Assembly: GCA_016219005.1 (NCBI GenBank)
Contig: JACRCN010000065.1
Location: 1-60,243 of the forward strand
Source: Deltaproteobacteria bacterium
GTDB taxonomy: Bacteria; Desulfobacterota; Desulfobacteria; Desulfobacterales; SpSt-501
Length of the DNA stretch: 60,243 nt
Direction: 5' to 3'
Each line of letters starts with the position of its first letter. Position 1 is the first letter of the stretch. Under the pieces are notes generated by a model. That model was not told where the DNA came from. It saw only the letters and a program-made list of their open reading frames with translations, and did no database searches. A program made the translations under genes and the position numbers. Positions 1 through 7,604 of this stretch are shown in pieces.

Positions 1-148
1 CCACGCTAATCAACGGGCACAAAGCACCAATGGCGATACGGTCTCCACATTCCGGCTGCCGATTCAACAGTAGCCGATTCCGAAGGATCTACCCAGTTAC
101 TTTCTGATAAATCCCCGCCGCGGGCGGGGTACGTCGCTAATCAGCCAA

Positions 149-219
149 TATGCTGCGCTTTCCAATACGCTACGCGCTCTGCCGGACGGCCGGATGCTCG
201 TTTTTCAGCACCCTGTTAA
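149..219 (+). repeat. Dispersed repeat B, copy 1
   Basis: About 70 bp shared with 57930-57999 on the other strand. Common blocks are TATGCTGCGCTTTCCAA at one end, a GACGGCC-GATGCT-GTTTTTCA block in the middle, and an ACCCTGTTA block at the other end, with a variable spacer. No coding sense is apparent. It lies just downstream of the two tRNA-Ser genes. The rest of 1-148 holds no gene I can support, only a GC-rich hairpin at 113-129. Confidence 0.55.
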
Positions 220-250
220 GGCATGCGAAATGCAGCCGGGGAAAGTGTGG

Positions 251-340
251 CGGAGAGACCGGGATTCGAACCCGGGATACCCCTTTCGGAGTATACTCGC
301 TTAGCAGGCGAGCGCCTTCGACCTACTCGGCCATCTCTCC
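251..340 (-). tRNA. tRNA-Ser (anticodon GCU)
   Basis: A 90-nt class II tRNA read on the minus strand. The acceptor stem GGAGAGA pairs with TCTCTCC. The anticodon loop carries GCT between CGCCT and AGCGA. There is a long variable arm as expected for serine, and a T-loop GGTTCGAATCC. CCA is not encoded. It follows the tRNA-Ser(UGA) gene by 25 nt and is probably cotranscribed with it. Confidence 0.95.
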
Positions 341-365
341 GTGTTCTGGAAGTCTGGTTGATTGG

Positions 366-450
366 CGGAGGGAGTAGGATTCGAACCCACGTCCCGTTGC
401 CGGGAAACGGTTTTCAAGACCGCCGCTTTCGACCACTCAGCCATCCCTCC
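366..450 (-). tRNA. tRNA-Ser (anticodon UGA)
   Basis: A class II tRNA on the minus strand. The acceptor stem GGAGGGA pairs with TCCCTCC, the anticodon loop reads CTTGAAA (TGA), there is a long variable arm, and the T-loop is GGTTCGAATCC. CCA is not encoded. It is the first gene of a two-gene serine tRNA unit. Confidence 0.95.
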
Positions 451-464
451 ACATTAATCTATAT

Positions 465-493
465 ACGTATCATTCAACCGCGTAACAGGTCAA
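465..493 (-). promoter_or_regulatory. Putative promoter of the tRNA-Ser unit
   Basis: On the minus strand, TTGACC (493-488) is followed after 17 nt by ATACGT (470-465), placing a start about 7-8 nt before the tRNA-Ser(UGA) gene. The -35 box sits only 12 bp from the end of dispersed repeat A. Inferred from sequence only. Confidence 0.4.
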
Positions 494-505
494 GAATTTT
501 TGCTC

Positions 506-649
506 GAAGCCATCTCAAAAATAGCAGATTACAGCCGAGGGCAAGGCGCACGCCGATGAAAAAGTGCTGCAACCGTGGCAGGTTGTGAGCATTTTTCAGA
601 GGGGTGCAACGCCGCCATCGACTGTTAGATGCATTTTTAAGATAGCTTC
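506..649 (-). repeat. Dispersed inverted-terminal repeat A, copy 1
   Basis: This 144-bp element is bounded by GAAGCCATCTCAAAAAT and the inverted form ATTTTTAAGATAGCTTC. It is the reverse orientation of the copies at 17621, 21661 and 26295. The shared core includes a block around GCGCACGCCGATGAAAAA. It encodes no protein I can support and has the size and ends of a MITE-like element. The remainder of 451-880 contains no other gene; a weak TTGACA at 789-794 is the only promoter-like string there. Confidence 0.75.
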
Positions 650-880
650 TCTTTGCCATTCTCTGGCTTCACCATGCTGTCGAACCTGACGCATGACATC
701 TGACCTGGAGCTAATCATCCTTAATTTTAAGGCGCGCAAGGGCGATTCCTCAGAATCTGCGCGGCCTTGTCTTAGAACACTTTGCCTGTTGACAGGTCAA
801 ACCGAACAGTATAGGGAAACAAAAATTGTCAGATTTAGGCGTTCAATCGACTGCGATCAACTGGAAGGAAATTGCCGACC

Positions 881-1357
881 ATGAGACAGAAATACGAAAT
901 CGTCCGTGACGATGACAACAAGCGCTTGATCATCCGCGAATTTGCCGAGCTGGACAAGGAGGTGATGTCGCTGCTCTGCGAAGAAACCTACGACAAGAAA
1001 TCCATCAAATCCGCTATGACCCTCGGCCGGGACGCCCTCATCGCCGCCTTGCGGACGAAGAACCTTTATCCGCCCGGCATGTACGCCGGAAAGATCGCCG
1101 AGACGGTCGTCGAGCTGTATGGCGCCAAGGGCAAGACCGCCGAGGAGCTCGTCTTCGACGATATGGAATTCCTGACGCGCGAGCATGAGGCGGCCCAAGC
1201 CGCCATCAAGTACGAGACCGAAACCCCGGACATCGACGAGCTGCTGGACGTGGGATTGGACGAGGAGAAGTTCGAGGAGGGCGACGAGATCAAGAAGCTC
1301 GACACGACCCTGAAGGTTGAAGACGACGAGTTTGCAGACATCGACGACGAGGGCTAA
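881..1357 (+). CDS. Acidic conserved-looking protein of unknown function
   Basis: A 158-residue soluble protein that I do not recognise. The N-terminal two thirds look folded, with mixed charge and a Tyr-Gly-Ala-Lys-Gly-Lys segment near residue 90. The last 50 residues are strongly acidic (runs of Asp and Glu, e.g. LDEEKFEEGDEI), like an extended tail. No signal peptide, membrane segment or cysteine motif is visible apart from one Cys. ATG 881 was chosen because GGAAGGA lies 11 nt upstream; a TTG three codons earlier is the alternative. It stands alone ahead of the hydrogenase operon, separated by a promoter-like and terminator-like region, so no functional link can be claimed. Confidence 0.7.
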   Translation: MRQKYEIVRDDDNKRLIIREFAELDKEVMSLLCEETYDKKSIKSAMTLGRDALIAALRTKNLYPPGMYAGKIAETVVELYGAKGKTAEELVFDDMEFLTREHEAAQAAIKYETETPDIDELLDVGLDEEKFEEGDEIKKLDTTLKVEDDEFADIDDEG

Positions 1358-1384
1358 CGCGGCCCGCATCGGCTGATTTTTCAA

Positions 1385-1413
1385 TTGACTTGCCCGCTAA
1401 TCGGGAATAATAG
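1385..1413 (+). promoter_or_regulatory. Putative promoter for the hydrogenase operon
   Basis: TTGACT (1385-1390) and TAATAG (1408-1413) are separated by 17 nt. The predicted start near 1420 would give a leader of about 185 nt before the small subunit gene. The leader carries the hairpins at 1432-1477. Inferred from consensus only. Confidence 0.45.
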
Positions 1414-1431
1414 AAATTAGTGAACGGGTGA

Positions 1432-1477
1432 GCCTGACTTCTTCAGGCAGGGTCTCCTCCTGCCTGATCTTTCTTTT
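1432..1477 (+). terminator. Overlapping hairpins with U-rich tail (terminator or attenuator)
   Basis: Stem 1 is GCCTGA/TCAGGC (1432-1437 with 1443-1448). Stem 2 is CAGGCAGG/CCTGCCTG (1444-1451 with 1459-1466), followed by ATCTTTCTTTT. The two stems share bases 1444-1448, so they cannot form together. It may simply end the upstream gene, or it may be an attenuator in the hydrogenase leader, because the best promoter lies upstream of it. Confidence 0.55.
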
Positions 1478-1604
1478 CCTGCATCTACAGTCTTGATGTT
1501 TCGACGTCCTGCCGGAGCTTCTCGGTTCCGGGCATGGTCGTGGAGTTGCGTGCACATTGGCAGCGGTGTGTAGTCTCATCAACAATCGCATCAAGGAGGT
1601 GTAA

Positions 1605-2549
1605 ATGGACAAAGAAGAAAGAGCTTTTTATGAAAAACTGGAGGGCAAGGGGGTCTCCAGACGGGACTTCATGAAGTTCTGCACGTTTCTGACAGCGACC
1701 ATGGGTCTGTCCTCCTCGTTCATTCCGAAAGTGGCCGAGGTGTTCGCCGCGCCAGCCCAGCGTACGCCGGTCATCTGGCTGCATTTCGGCGAATGCACGG
1801 GATGCACCGAGGCCGCGATCCGGGCCATGTATCCCTGGATCGACCAACTGGTGCTCGAGGTCCTGGACGTCGAGTATCAGGAAACCATCATGGCGGCCGC
1901 CGGGCACCAGGCTGAGGAACAGCTGCACAACGCGGTCGAGAAATACAAGGGCAAGTTCATCTGCGTCGTCGAAGGCGCCATCGCCACCAAGTTCAACGGC
2001 GGCTATGGCAAAGTGGCCGGCAAGACCTTCCTGCAGACCGCCAAAGAGGTCTGCTCCAAGGCGGCCGGCGTCATCTGCATCGGGCAATGCTCGTCCTACG
2101 GCAATATCCAGGCGGCCAAACCCAACCCCGGCGGTTACAAGGGCGTGGGTGCGGCGCTCGGCATCAAAACCGTCAATATCGCTGGTTGCCCGCCCAACCC
2201 GATCAACTTTGTCGGCACGATCGTCAACTACCTCCTCCTCGGCAAGCTGCCCGCCCTGGATGACATCGGACGCCCCCTGTTTGCCTACGGCCAGACCATC
2301 CACGACAACTGCCCCCGTCGGGGTCATTTCGAAAGCGGGGAGTTCGTCGAAGTGTTCGGCTCCAAGGAGGCCGCTGAAGGCTACTGCCTCTTCAAGGTCG
2401 GCTGCCGCGGACCCGAGACCTACAACAACTGCTCGATCGTCAAGTTCAACGGCGGCACCAGCTGGCCGGTCCAGGCGGGCCATCCCTGCATTGGCTGCAG
2501 CCAACCGGATTTCTGGGACAAGTTCACCCCGTTCTATCAGGAACTGTAG
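1605..2549 (+). CDS. hynB: [NiFe] hydrogenase small subunit, Tat-exported
   Basis: A 314-residue electron-transfer subunit of a periplasmic H2 uptake hydrogenase. The N-terminus has a twin-arginine signal (SRRDFMKF at residues 18-25) and a hydrophobic stretch ending near VFAAPA. The mature part shows the proximal cluster motif GECTGCTEA, then GQCSSYG and AGCPPNP. It ends with the distal/medial cluster region (HDNCPRRGHF, GYCLFKVGCRGP, NNCS, WPVQAGHPCIGC). The proline in WPVQAGHPC is the residue that in standard enzymes goes with a [3Fe-4S] medial cluster; classical NiFeSe enzymes have Cys near here. A strong AAGGAGGT lies 7 nt before ATG. The gene is followed after 53 nt by the large subunit. 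It could also be named hysB if the enzyme is classed as NiFeSe. Confidence 0.93.
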   Translation: MDKEERAFYEKLEGKGVSRRDFMKFCTFLTATMGLSSSFIPKVAEVFAAPAQRTPVIWLHFGECTGCTEAAIRAMYPWIDQLVLEVLDVEYQETIMAAAGHQAEEQLHNAVEKYKGKFICVVEGAIATKFNGGYGKVAGKTFLQTAKEVCSKAAGVICIGQCSSYGNIQAAKPNPGGYKGVGAALGIKTVNIAGCPPNPINFVGTIVNYLLLGKLPALDDIGRPLFAYGQTIHDNCPRRGHFESGEFVEVFGSKEAAEGYCLFKVGCRGPETYNNCSIVKFNGGTSWPVQAGHPCIGCSQPDFWDKFTPFYQEL

Positions 2550-2602
2550 TTCAGGGGTCAGTAACCGAGACGAACATCCATAACGAAGATGGAGGAGATC
2601 AT

Positions 2603-4249
2603 ATGGCTGAGAGAATCACGATCGATCCGATAACCCGAATCGAGGGCCATCTCAAGATAGAAGTTGAGGTGTCCGGGGGCAAAGTGGTCAACGCCTGGAG
2701 TTCCGGAACGATGTTCCGGGGCATCGAGCTCATTCTCCAGGGGCGGGATCCGCGGGATGCCCAGCATTTCGTGCAGCGCACCTGCGGGGTTTGAACGTAC
2801 ATCCATGCTCTGTCCTCGGTGAGGGCAGTCGAAAACGCCGTTGGCGTGAAGATCCCGAAGAATGCGCGGATCATCCGCAACCTCATGCACGGTGCGCAGT
2901 ACCAGCATGACCACATCGTCCATTTCTATCACCTCCACGCCTTGGACTGGGTGGACGTGGTCAGCGCCCTGAAGGCCGACCCGGCCAAGACCGCGGCCCT
3001 GTCCGACAACGTCTCCAACGCCCCGTGGGGCGGTGTTGCCTACTTCAAGAGCGTGCAGCAGCGGTTGCAGACCTTCGTTGACAGCGGCCAGCTCGGGCCG
3101 TTTTCCAACGCCTACTGGGGGCACCCGGCCTACAAGCTGCCGCCGGAGGCGAACCTCATGGCCACCGCCCACTACATAGAGGCGCTGAGGCTGCAGGCCA
3201 AGGCGGCCCGCATGCACGCGATCTTCGGCGGTAAGAACCCGCACCCGCAGCATCTGGTGGTCGGCGGAGTCACCTGCGCCAACGACCTGACCGCGGACCG
3301 TATCGCGGAGTTCCTGTACATCACCAAGGAAACCCAGGACTTTATCAAGAACGTCTACATTCCCGATCTGCTGGCGGTGGCCTCCTTCTACAAGGATTGG
3401 GGCGCCATCGGCGGAACCAGCAACTTCCTCGCCTGGGGCGATCTTCCGCTGAGCGAGAAGGAGCCGGAAAGCCTCTTCATGCCGCGCGGCGTCATCATGA
3501 AACGCAACATCGCCGGCGTCATGTCGGCCGATCCGACGCGGGTCACCGAGCACGTCGCCCGCTCTTGGTACGAGGGCAAAGAGCCCCGGCATCCTTACAC
3601 CGGCGAGACCAAGCCGCTGCAGGAAGACCCGAAGTATGCCACGGAAGGCAAGTACTCCTGGCTGAAGGCCCCGCGCTACGACGGCGAGTCCTGCGAGGTC
3701 GGCCCGCTGGCCCGGACCCTGGTAGCTTACGGTCTCGGCAGGCCGGAAATCAAAGCCACCGTGGACAAGGTCCTGAGCACCCTCGGCGTGCCCGCCGCGG
3801 CCCTGTTCTCGACCCTCGGCCGCACCGCCGCCCGAGGCATCGAGACCCTGGTCGTCGGCGAGGCCGTACAGGGCTGGGTCATGGAACTCGTGGAGAACCT
3901 CAAGGCCGGCGATTCCAAGATCTACGAGACCTGGGAAATGCCGGACAAGGCCCAGGGCGTCGGCCTGAACGACGTGCCCCGCGGGTCCCTCGGGCACTGG
4001 ATCGTGATAGACGGCAAGAAGATCAAGAACTACCAGTACGTGGTGCCTTCTACGTGGAACCTCGGCCCGCGCTGCGCCAAGGGCAAGATGGGCCCGGTGG
4101 AGGAGGCGCTGATCGGGACCCCGGTTGCGGATCCCAAGAAGCCGCTCGAGGTCCTGCGCACGGTGCACTCCTTCGATCCGTGCATCGCCTGCGCGGTCCA
4201 CGTCATCGACCCGGATTCCAACGAAGTTTACAAGATCAAGGCGTTATAA
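2603..4249 (+). CDS. hynA: [NiFe] hydrogenase large subunit with in-frame TGA (probable selenocysteine 64)
   Basis: The catalytic subunit for H2 oxidation/production, 548 residues if TGA 2792-2794 is read as selenocysteine. Residues 1-63 (DPITRIEGHL near residue 8, then RTCGV) and the sequence after the TGA (TYIHALSSV onward) are one continuous family member with no frameshift. The L1 motif therefore reads R-T-C-G-V-U-T-Y-I-H, with Sec replacing the second (bridging) cysteine. The C-terminal L2 motif is a normal DPCIACAVH, followed by a 15-residue tail expected to be removed by the maturation protease encoded next. In described NiFeSe hydrogenases Sec lies in L2, so this position is unusual. 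GGAGGAGAT precedes the ATG. A nonsense mutation or read error (TGC/TGT to TGA) is the alternative, but the downstream hairpin supports recoding. Confidence 0.9.
2792..2828 (+). promoter_or_regulatory. UGA codon and candidate bacterial SECIS hairpin
   Basis: TGA occupies 2792-2794. An 8-bp stem follows: 2810-2817 pairs with 2821-2828 (one T-G wobble), with loop GGT at 2818-2820. The loop starts 23 nt after the UGA. Bacterial SECIS elements are known to have a small apical loop with G in the first two positions, about 16-37 nt after the UGA, so spacing and loop both fit. The fold was done by eye. Confidence 0.65.
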
Positions 4250-4265
4250 TAGCGCGCTGATGCGC

Positions 4266-4306
4266 CCGGTCTCCCCCTGAATACCGGGGGAGACCGGATT
4301 TTTTTT
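4266..4306 (+). terminator. Intrinsic terminator after the hydrogenase structural genes
   Basis: A 12-bp perfect stem (CCGGTCTCCCCC with its complement), an 8-nt loop and a run of eight T. It separates hynBA from the maturation genes, suggesting that part of the transcription stops here. Confidence 0.9.
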
Positions 4307-4432
4307 ACCCGGATTGACGGCCTGCCGTCGGTTGGGATACAGTTCTCCCGCAGCTTTGGCAACCTACCGCAGCGTATGGGGCGTTTCGCGTGGCGGATCC
4401 CATCGGTTTTCCCCATGAAAGGACATTGCAGA

Positions 4433-4993
4433 TTGGCGCAGCCGGACCGAAATCCATTCGACGACATCTACTCCCCGGAGGTCATGATCCTCGGGATCGG
4501 TTCGATCCTCTACTCGGATGACGGGTTCGGCATCCGCGTGATCGAACAGATCCAGCGCGATTACGAATTCCCGGACACCGTGCAGGTGGTGGACGGCGGC
4601 GTGCTGGGCATCAACCTGCTGGGCGTGATTTCCAAACCCAAGCAGCTCATCGTTGTGGACACCCTGCGCAACAAGGGGAAGCCCGGCGATCTCTACCGCC
4701 TGGAGGGGGACGCCATACCCGAGCGCATCCGTGCCAAAAACTCCCTGCACCAGGTAGTCTTCCTGGAGGCGCTGACCCTCTGCCAGGCCCTCGACAACGT
4801 CCCTCAAACCGTTATTATCGGGGTTGAGCCGGAGGACATCCAGACGCTCAGTCTGGTGCTGACGCCGACCGTTCAGGCGCAGGTGGAAGCGGTCATACGG
4901 ATGGTTCTGGACGAACTCGGCCGTCTCGGCGTAAATTACCGCAAAAAGGAAGGCCCGGATCATGTGTCTCGCGATTCCTTCGAAAATCACTAA
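4433..4993 (+). CDS. hynD: Hydrogenase maturation protease (HyaD/HynD family)
   Basis: A nickel-dependent endopeptidase that removes the C-terminal tail of the large subunit after metal insertion. The family motif MILGIGSILYSDDGFGIRV (residues 18-36) carries the conserved Asp that binds nickel. VDGGVLGINLL and VVDTLR follow, and the family region GVEPEDIQ contains another conserved acidic residue. TTG 4433 was preferred because AAAGGA lies 9 nt upstream; ATG 4484 would give a 169-residue protein with poor SD spacing, and ATG 4415 has no SD. It overlaps hypC by 32 nt, indicating translational coupling. Confidence 0.88.
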   Translation: MAQPDRNPFDDIYSPEVMILGIGSILYSDDGFGIRVIEQIQRDYEFPDTVQVVDGGVLGINLLGVISKPKQLIVVDTLRNKGKPGDLYRLEGDAIPERIRAKNSLHQVVFLEALTLCQALDNVPQTVIIGVEPEDIQTLSLVLTPTVQAQVEAVIRMVLDELGRLGVNYRKKEGPDHVSRDSFENH

Positions 4994-5216
4994 GATTGAG
5001 AACAACATGGCCGTCATCGACGTGGACGGCGTCAAACGGGAAGCCAGCCTGCTGCTGATCGAAGATGCGCAGGTGGGCGACTACGTCATCGTGCATGCCG
5101 GCTTCGCGATCTCGAAGATCGACGAGCAGGGGGCCCTCGAAACCCTGGCGCTTCTCAGAGAGGCCGCCGCCCTGATGGACGGCCGCGAGGGCGATGGAGG
5201 CCCGTCGGGCGTGTAG
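4962..5216 (+). CDS. hypC: Hydrogenase assembly chaperone HypC
   Basis: An 84-residue HypC/HupF chaperone. The N-terminal MCLAIP, with the essential Cys2, is diagnostic. VDVDGVKREASL and GDYVIVHAGFAI are the OB-like core, followed by a helical end. It carries the Fe(CN)2CO precursor with HypD and delivers it to the hydrogenase large subunit. AAAAGGAAGG precedes the ATG. It overlaps the protease gene and sits 3 nt before hypF. Confidence 0.95.
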   Translation: MCLAIPSKITKIENNMAVIDVDGVKREASLLLIEDAQVGDYVIVHAGFAISKIDEQGALETLALLREAAALMDGREGDGGPSGV

Positions 5217-5219
5217 TCC

Positions 5220-7496
5220 ATGGCGCAGACCTATGGGGCAAAGCGGCTGCTCGTCAACGGAATCGTCCAGGGCGTTGGGTTCCGGCCGTTTGTCTACCAG
5301 TTGGCCGTCCGCCACGGCTTGAAAGGGGAGGTGGCCAACACGTCCGCCGGGGTGATCATCCACATCGAGGGACCCCCTGAGCAGATGCGTGCGTTTGAAT
5401 CCGACCTCACCGAAAAAAGCCCGCCGCTGGCGCACATTGTCGAGATCGAGAGCCAACCGGACATCATCCGCAGCTACTCTGGTTTCGAAATCGCCCGGAG
5501 CCGCGGCGCTGCGGCCATGACCACGCTGATCTCCCCGGACGTCGCCGTCTGCGGCGACTGCCTGGCCGAGATGTTCGACCCGGCCGACCGCCGCTTCGGC
5601 TACCCGTTCATCAACTGCACGAACTGCGGCCCGCGCTACACTATCATCGACGACATCCCCTACGACCGGCCCAAGACCAGCATGCGGCACTTCGCCATGT
5701 GCGCGCGGTGCCAAGCCGAGTACAACGACCCCGCCAACCGGCGCTTTCACGCCCAGCCCAATGCCTGCCCGGCGTGCGGCCCGCACATCGGCCTGTGGGA
5801 CGGCCGCCGGAACCGGGTGGATGCGCCGGACCCCGTCGCCCGCGCGGCGGAGCTCATCCGCGAGGGGCTCATCCTGGCGGTGAAAGGCCTGGGCGGGTAC
5901 CACCTGGCGGCCGATGCCACGCAGCCCGAGGCCGTGGACCGACTGCGGCAACGCAAGCGGCGGGAGGAAAAGCCCTTTGCCGTGATGTCCTTCGACCTGG
6001 CGACGATCCGCTCTTACGCCGTGACGGGGCCCGAGGAGGAAAAACTGCTCGCTTCGATCGAGCGGCCCATCGTGCTGCTGGCCAAGCGGCAGCCCTTTGT
6101 GCTGGCGGAGGCGGTGGCCCCCCGCAACCGCTACGTGGGCGCGATGCTGCCCTACACGCCGCTGCACTACCTGATTCTGCGCCACGGGTTTCCGGCGCTC
6201 GTCATGACCAGCGGCAATCTGAGCGAAGAGCCGATCGCCATCGACAACGACGACGCTTTCGAGCGGCTGGCCGGCGTCGCCGATTTTTTTCTGGTTCACA
6301 ACCGGGACATCTATCTGCGCAGCGACGACTCCGTCGTGCGCCGCGCGGCGGGCGCCACACGCTTCATGCGCCGCTCGCGGGGCTATGTGCCCGTGCCGGT
6401 GTTTCTCAAGCACAAGCTGCCGCCGGTCCTGGCCTGCGGCGCCGAGCTTAAAAACACCGTCTGCATCACCCGGGGCAACCAGGCCTTCCTGAGCCAGCAC
6501 ATCGGCGACCTCGAAAACCTGGCGACCTACGAGTTCTTCCAGAAGACCGTGGCCCACATGCGGCGCATCCTCGCCGTGCGGCCGGAGATCATCGCCTGCG
6601 ACATGCACCCGGACTATTTAAGCACACGCTGGGCCGAGGAGCAGGCAGGCATGCCCCGGGTGCGGGTGCAGCACCACCATGCCCATATCGTGAGCGGCCT
6701 GGCAGAGTTTGGGATCGAGGGGCCGGTGATCGGGCTTGCCTGCGACGGCACCGGCTATGGCCCGGATGGCACGGTATGGGGGGGCGAGGTGTTGGTGGCG
6801 GATGTGCGGGGCTTCGAGCGGGTGGCCCATCTCGCCTGCGTTTCGATGCCCGGCAGTGCCGCAGCCATAAAGGAACCCTGGCGCATGGGCCTGAGCTATC
6901 TGCACGATGCCTTCGACAACCGTATGTGGGACCTGGATCTCCCGGTCCTGAGAGAGAACGGCGACGCCAAGGCCAGGCTCATTGTGGAGATGATCGAAAA
7001 GCAGGTCAACTCGCCGCGCACCTCCAGCATGGGGCGCCTGTTCGACGGGGTGGCCGCCATCGCCGGCCTGCGGGGTCGGGTCAACTACGAGGGCCAAGCC
7101 GCCATGGAACTCGAGATGGCGGCGGCAGACGACACCGATTCCGCCTACGATTTCGCCTGGCAGGACGGGGAGCCGCTGCGCATCTTGCCAGCGCCGATCA
7201 TCCGCGGCGTCGTCTCCGACCTGCGCGACGGGGTCCCGGTCCCGGTCATCAGCGCGAGGTTCCACAACAGCCTGGTGCGGATGCTGAGCGATCTTTGCGT
7301 TCTGCTGCGCGGCCGGCGGGGCTTGAACCGCGTGGTCCTGAGCGGAGGGGTGTTCCAGAACGCGCGCCTCCTCGGCGGCCTCATCCCCGCGCTCGAGGGC
7401 AGCGGGTTTGAGGTTTACAGCCATCGGCGGGTGCCGACCAACGACGGCGGCATCGCGTTGGGGCAGGCGCTGATCGCCGCCGCGATCAGCTTATAG
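5220..7496 (+). CDS. hypF: Carbamoyltransferase HypF
   Basis: A 758-residue enzyme that turns carbamoyl phosphate into a thiocarbamate on HypE, the source of the cyanide ligands of the [NiFe] site. Domains in order: acylphosphatase-like (GIVQGVGFRPFVY, residues 14-26); two zinc-finger pairs (CGDC...CTNCGP and CARC...CPACGP, about 111-187); a YrdC-like domain; and a Kae1-like transferase domain with HHHAH and CDGTGYGPDGTVWGGE (about 487-523). Length and domain order are normal. hypA and hypB are absent from this cluster and must lie elsewhere if present. Confidence 0.96.
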   Translation: MAQTYGAKRLLVNGIVQGVGFRPFVYQLAVRHGLKGEVANTSAGVIIHIEGPPEQMRAFESDLTEKSPPLAHIVEIESQPDIIRSYSGFEIARSRGAAAMTTLISPDVAVCGDCLAEMFDPADRRFGYPFINCTNCGPRYTIIDDIPYDRPKTSMRHFAMCARCQAEYNDPANRRFHAQPNACPACGPHIGLWDGRRNRVDAPDPVARAAELIREGLILAVKGLGGYHLAADATQPEAVDRLRQRKRREEKPFAVMSFDLATIRSYAVTGPEEEKLLASIERPIVLLAKRQPFVLAEAVAPRNRYVGAMLPYTPLHYLILRHGFPALVMTSGNLSEEPIAIDNDDAFERLAGVADFFLVHNRDIYLRSDDSVVRRAAGATRFMRRSRGYVPVPVFLKHKLPPVLACGAELKNTVCITRGNQAFLSQHIGDLENLATYEFFQKTVAHMRRILAVRPEIIACDMHPDYLSTRWAEEQAGMPRVRVQHHHAHIVSGLAEFGIEGPVIGLACDGTGYGPDGTVWGGEVLVADVRGFERVAHLACVSMPGSAAAIKEPWRMGLSYLHDAFDNRMWDLDLPVLRENGDAKARLIVEMIEKQVNSPRTSSMGRLFDGVAAIAGLRGRVNYEGQAAMELEMAAADDTDSAYDFAWQDGEPLRILPAPIIRGVVSDLRDGVPVPVISARFHNSLVRMLSDLCVLLRGRRGLNRVVLSGGVFQNARLLGGLIPALEGSGFEVYSHRRVPTNDGGIALGQALIAAAISL

Positions 7497-7604
7497 CGTG
7501 CAGCGCGTCGCGGGGTGCCGCAGCAAGGACCAGGCCCAGTTTTGCGCTTTTTTCCGGCGCTGGCGATGAGCCGGCCGTGATGCGTTTCGAAAGGATTTCA
7601 ACCG

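Noticed and set aside
113-129. GC hairpin as a terminator for the tRNA-Ser unit
   Set aside because: The stem is 7 bp, no T-run follows, and it lies over 120 nt from the tRNA end.
1478-1604. Sigma-54 promoter for the hydrogenase
   Set aside because: A TGGCA occurs (about 1558), but the GC element at the right spacing is absent.
2603-2794. Large subunit read as a 63-residue truncated ORF plus a separate downstream gene
   Set aside because: Both parts align as one hydrogenase subunit with no gap, the TGA falls on a ligand Cys codon, and a SECIS-like hairpin follows.
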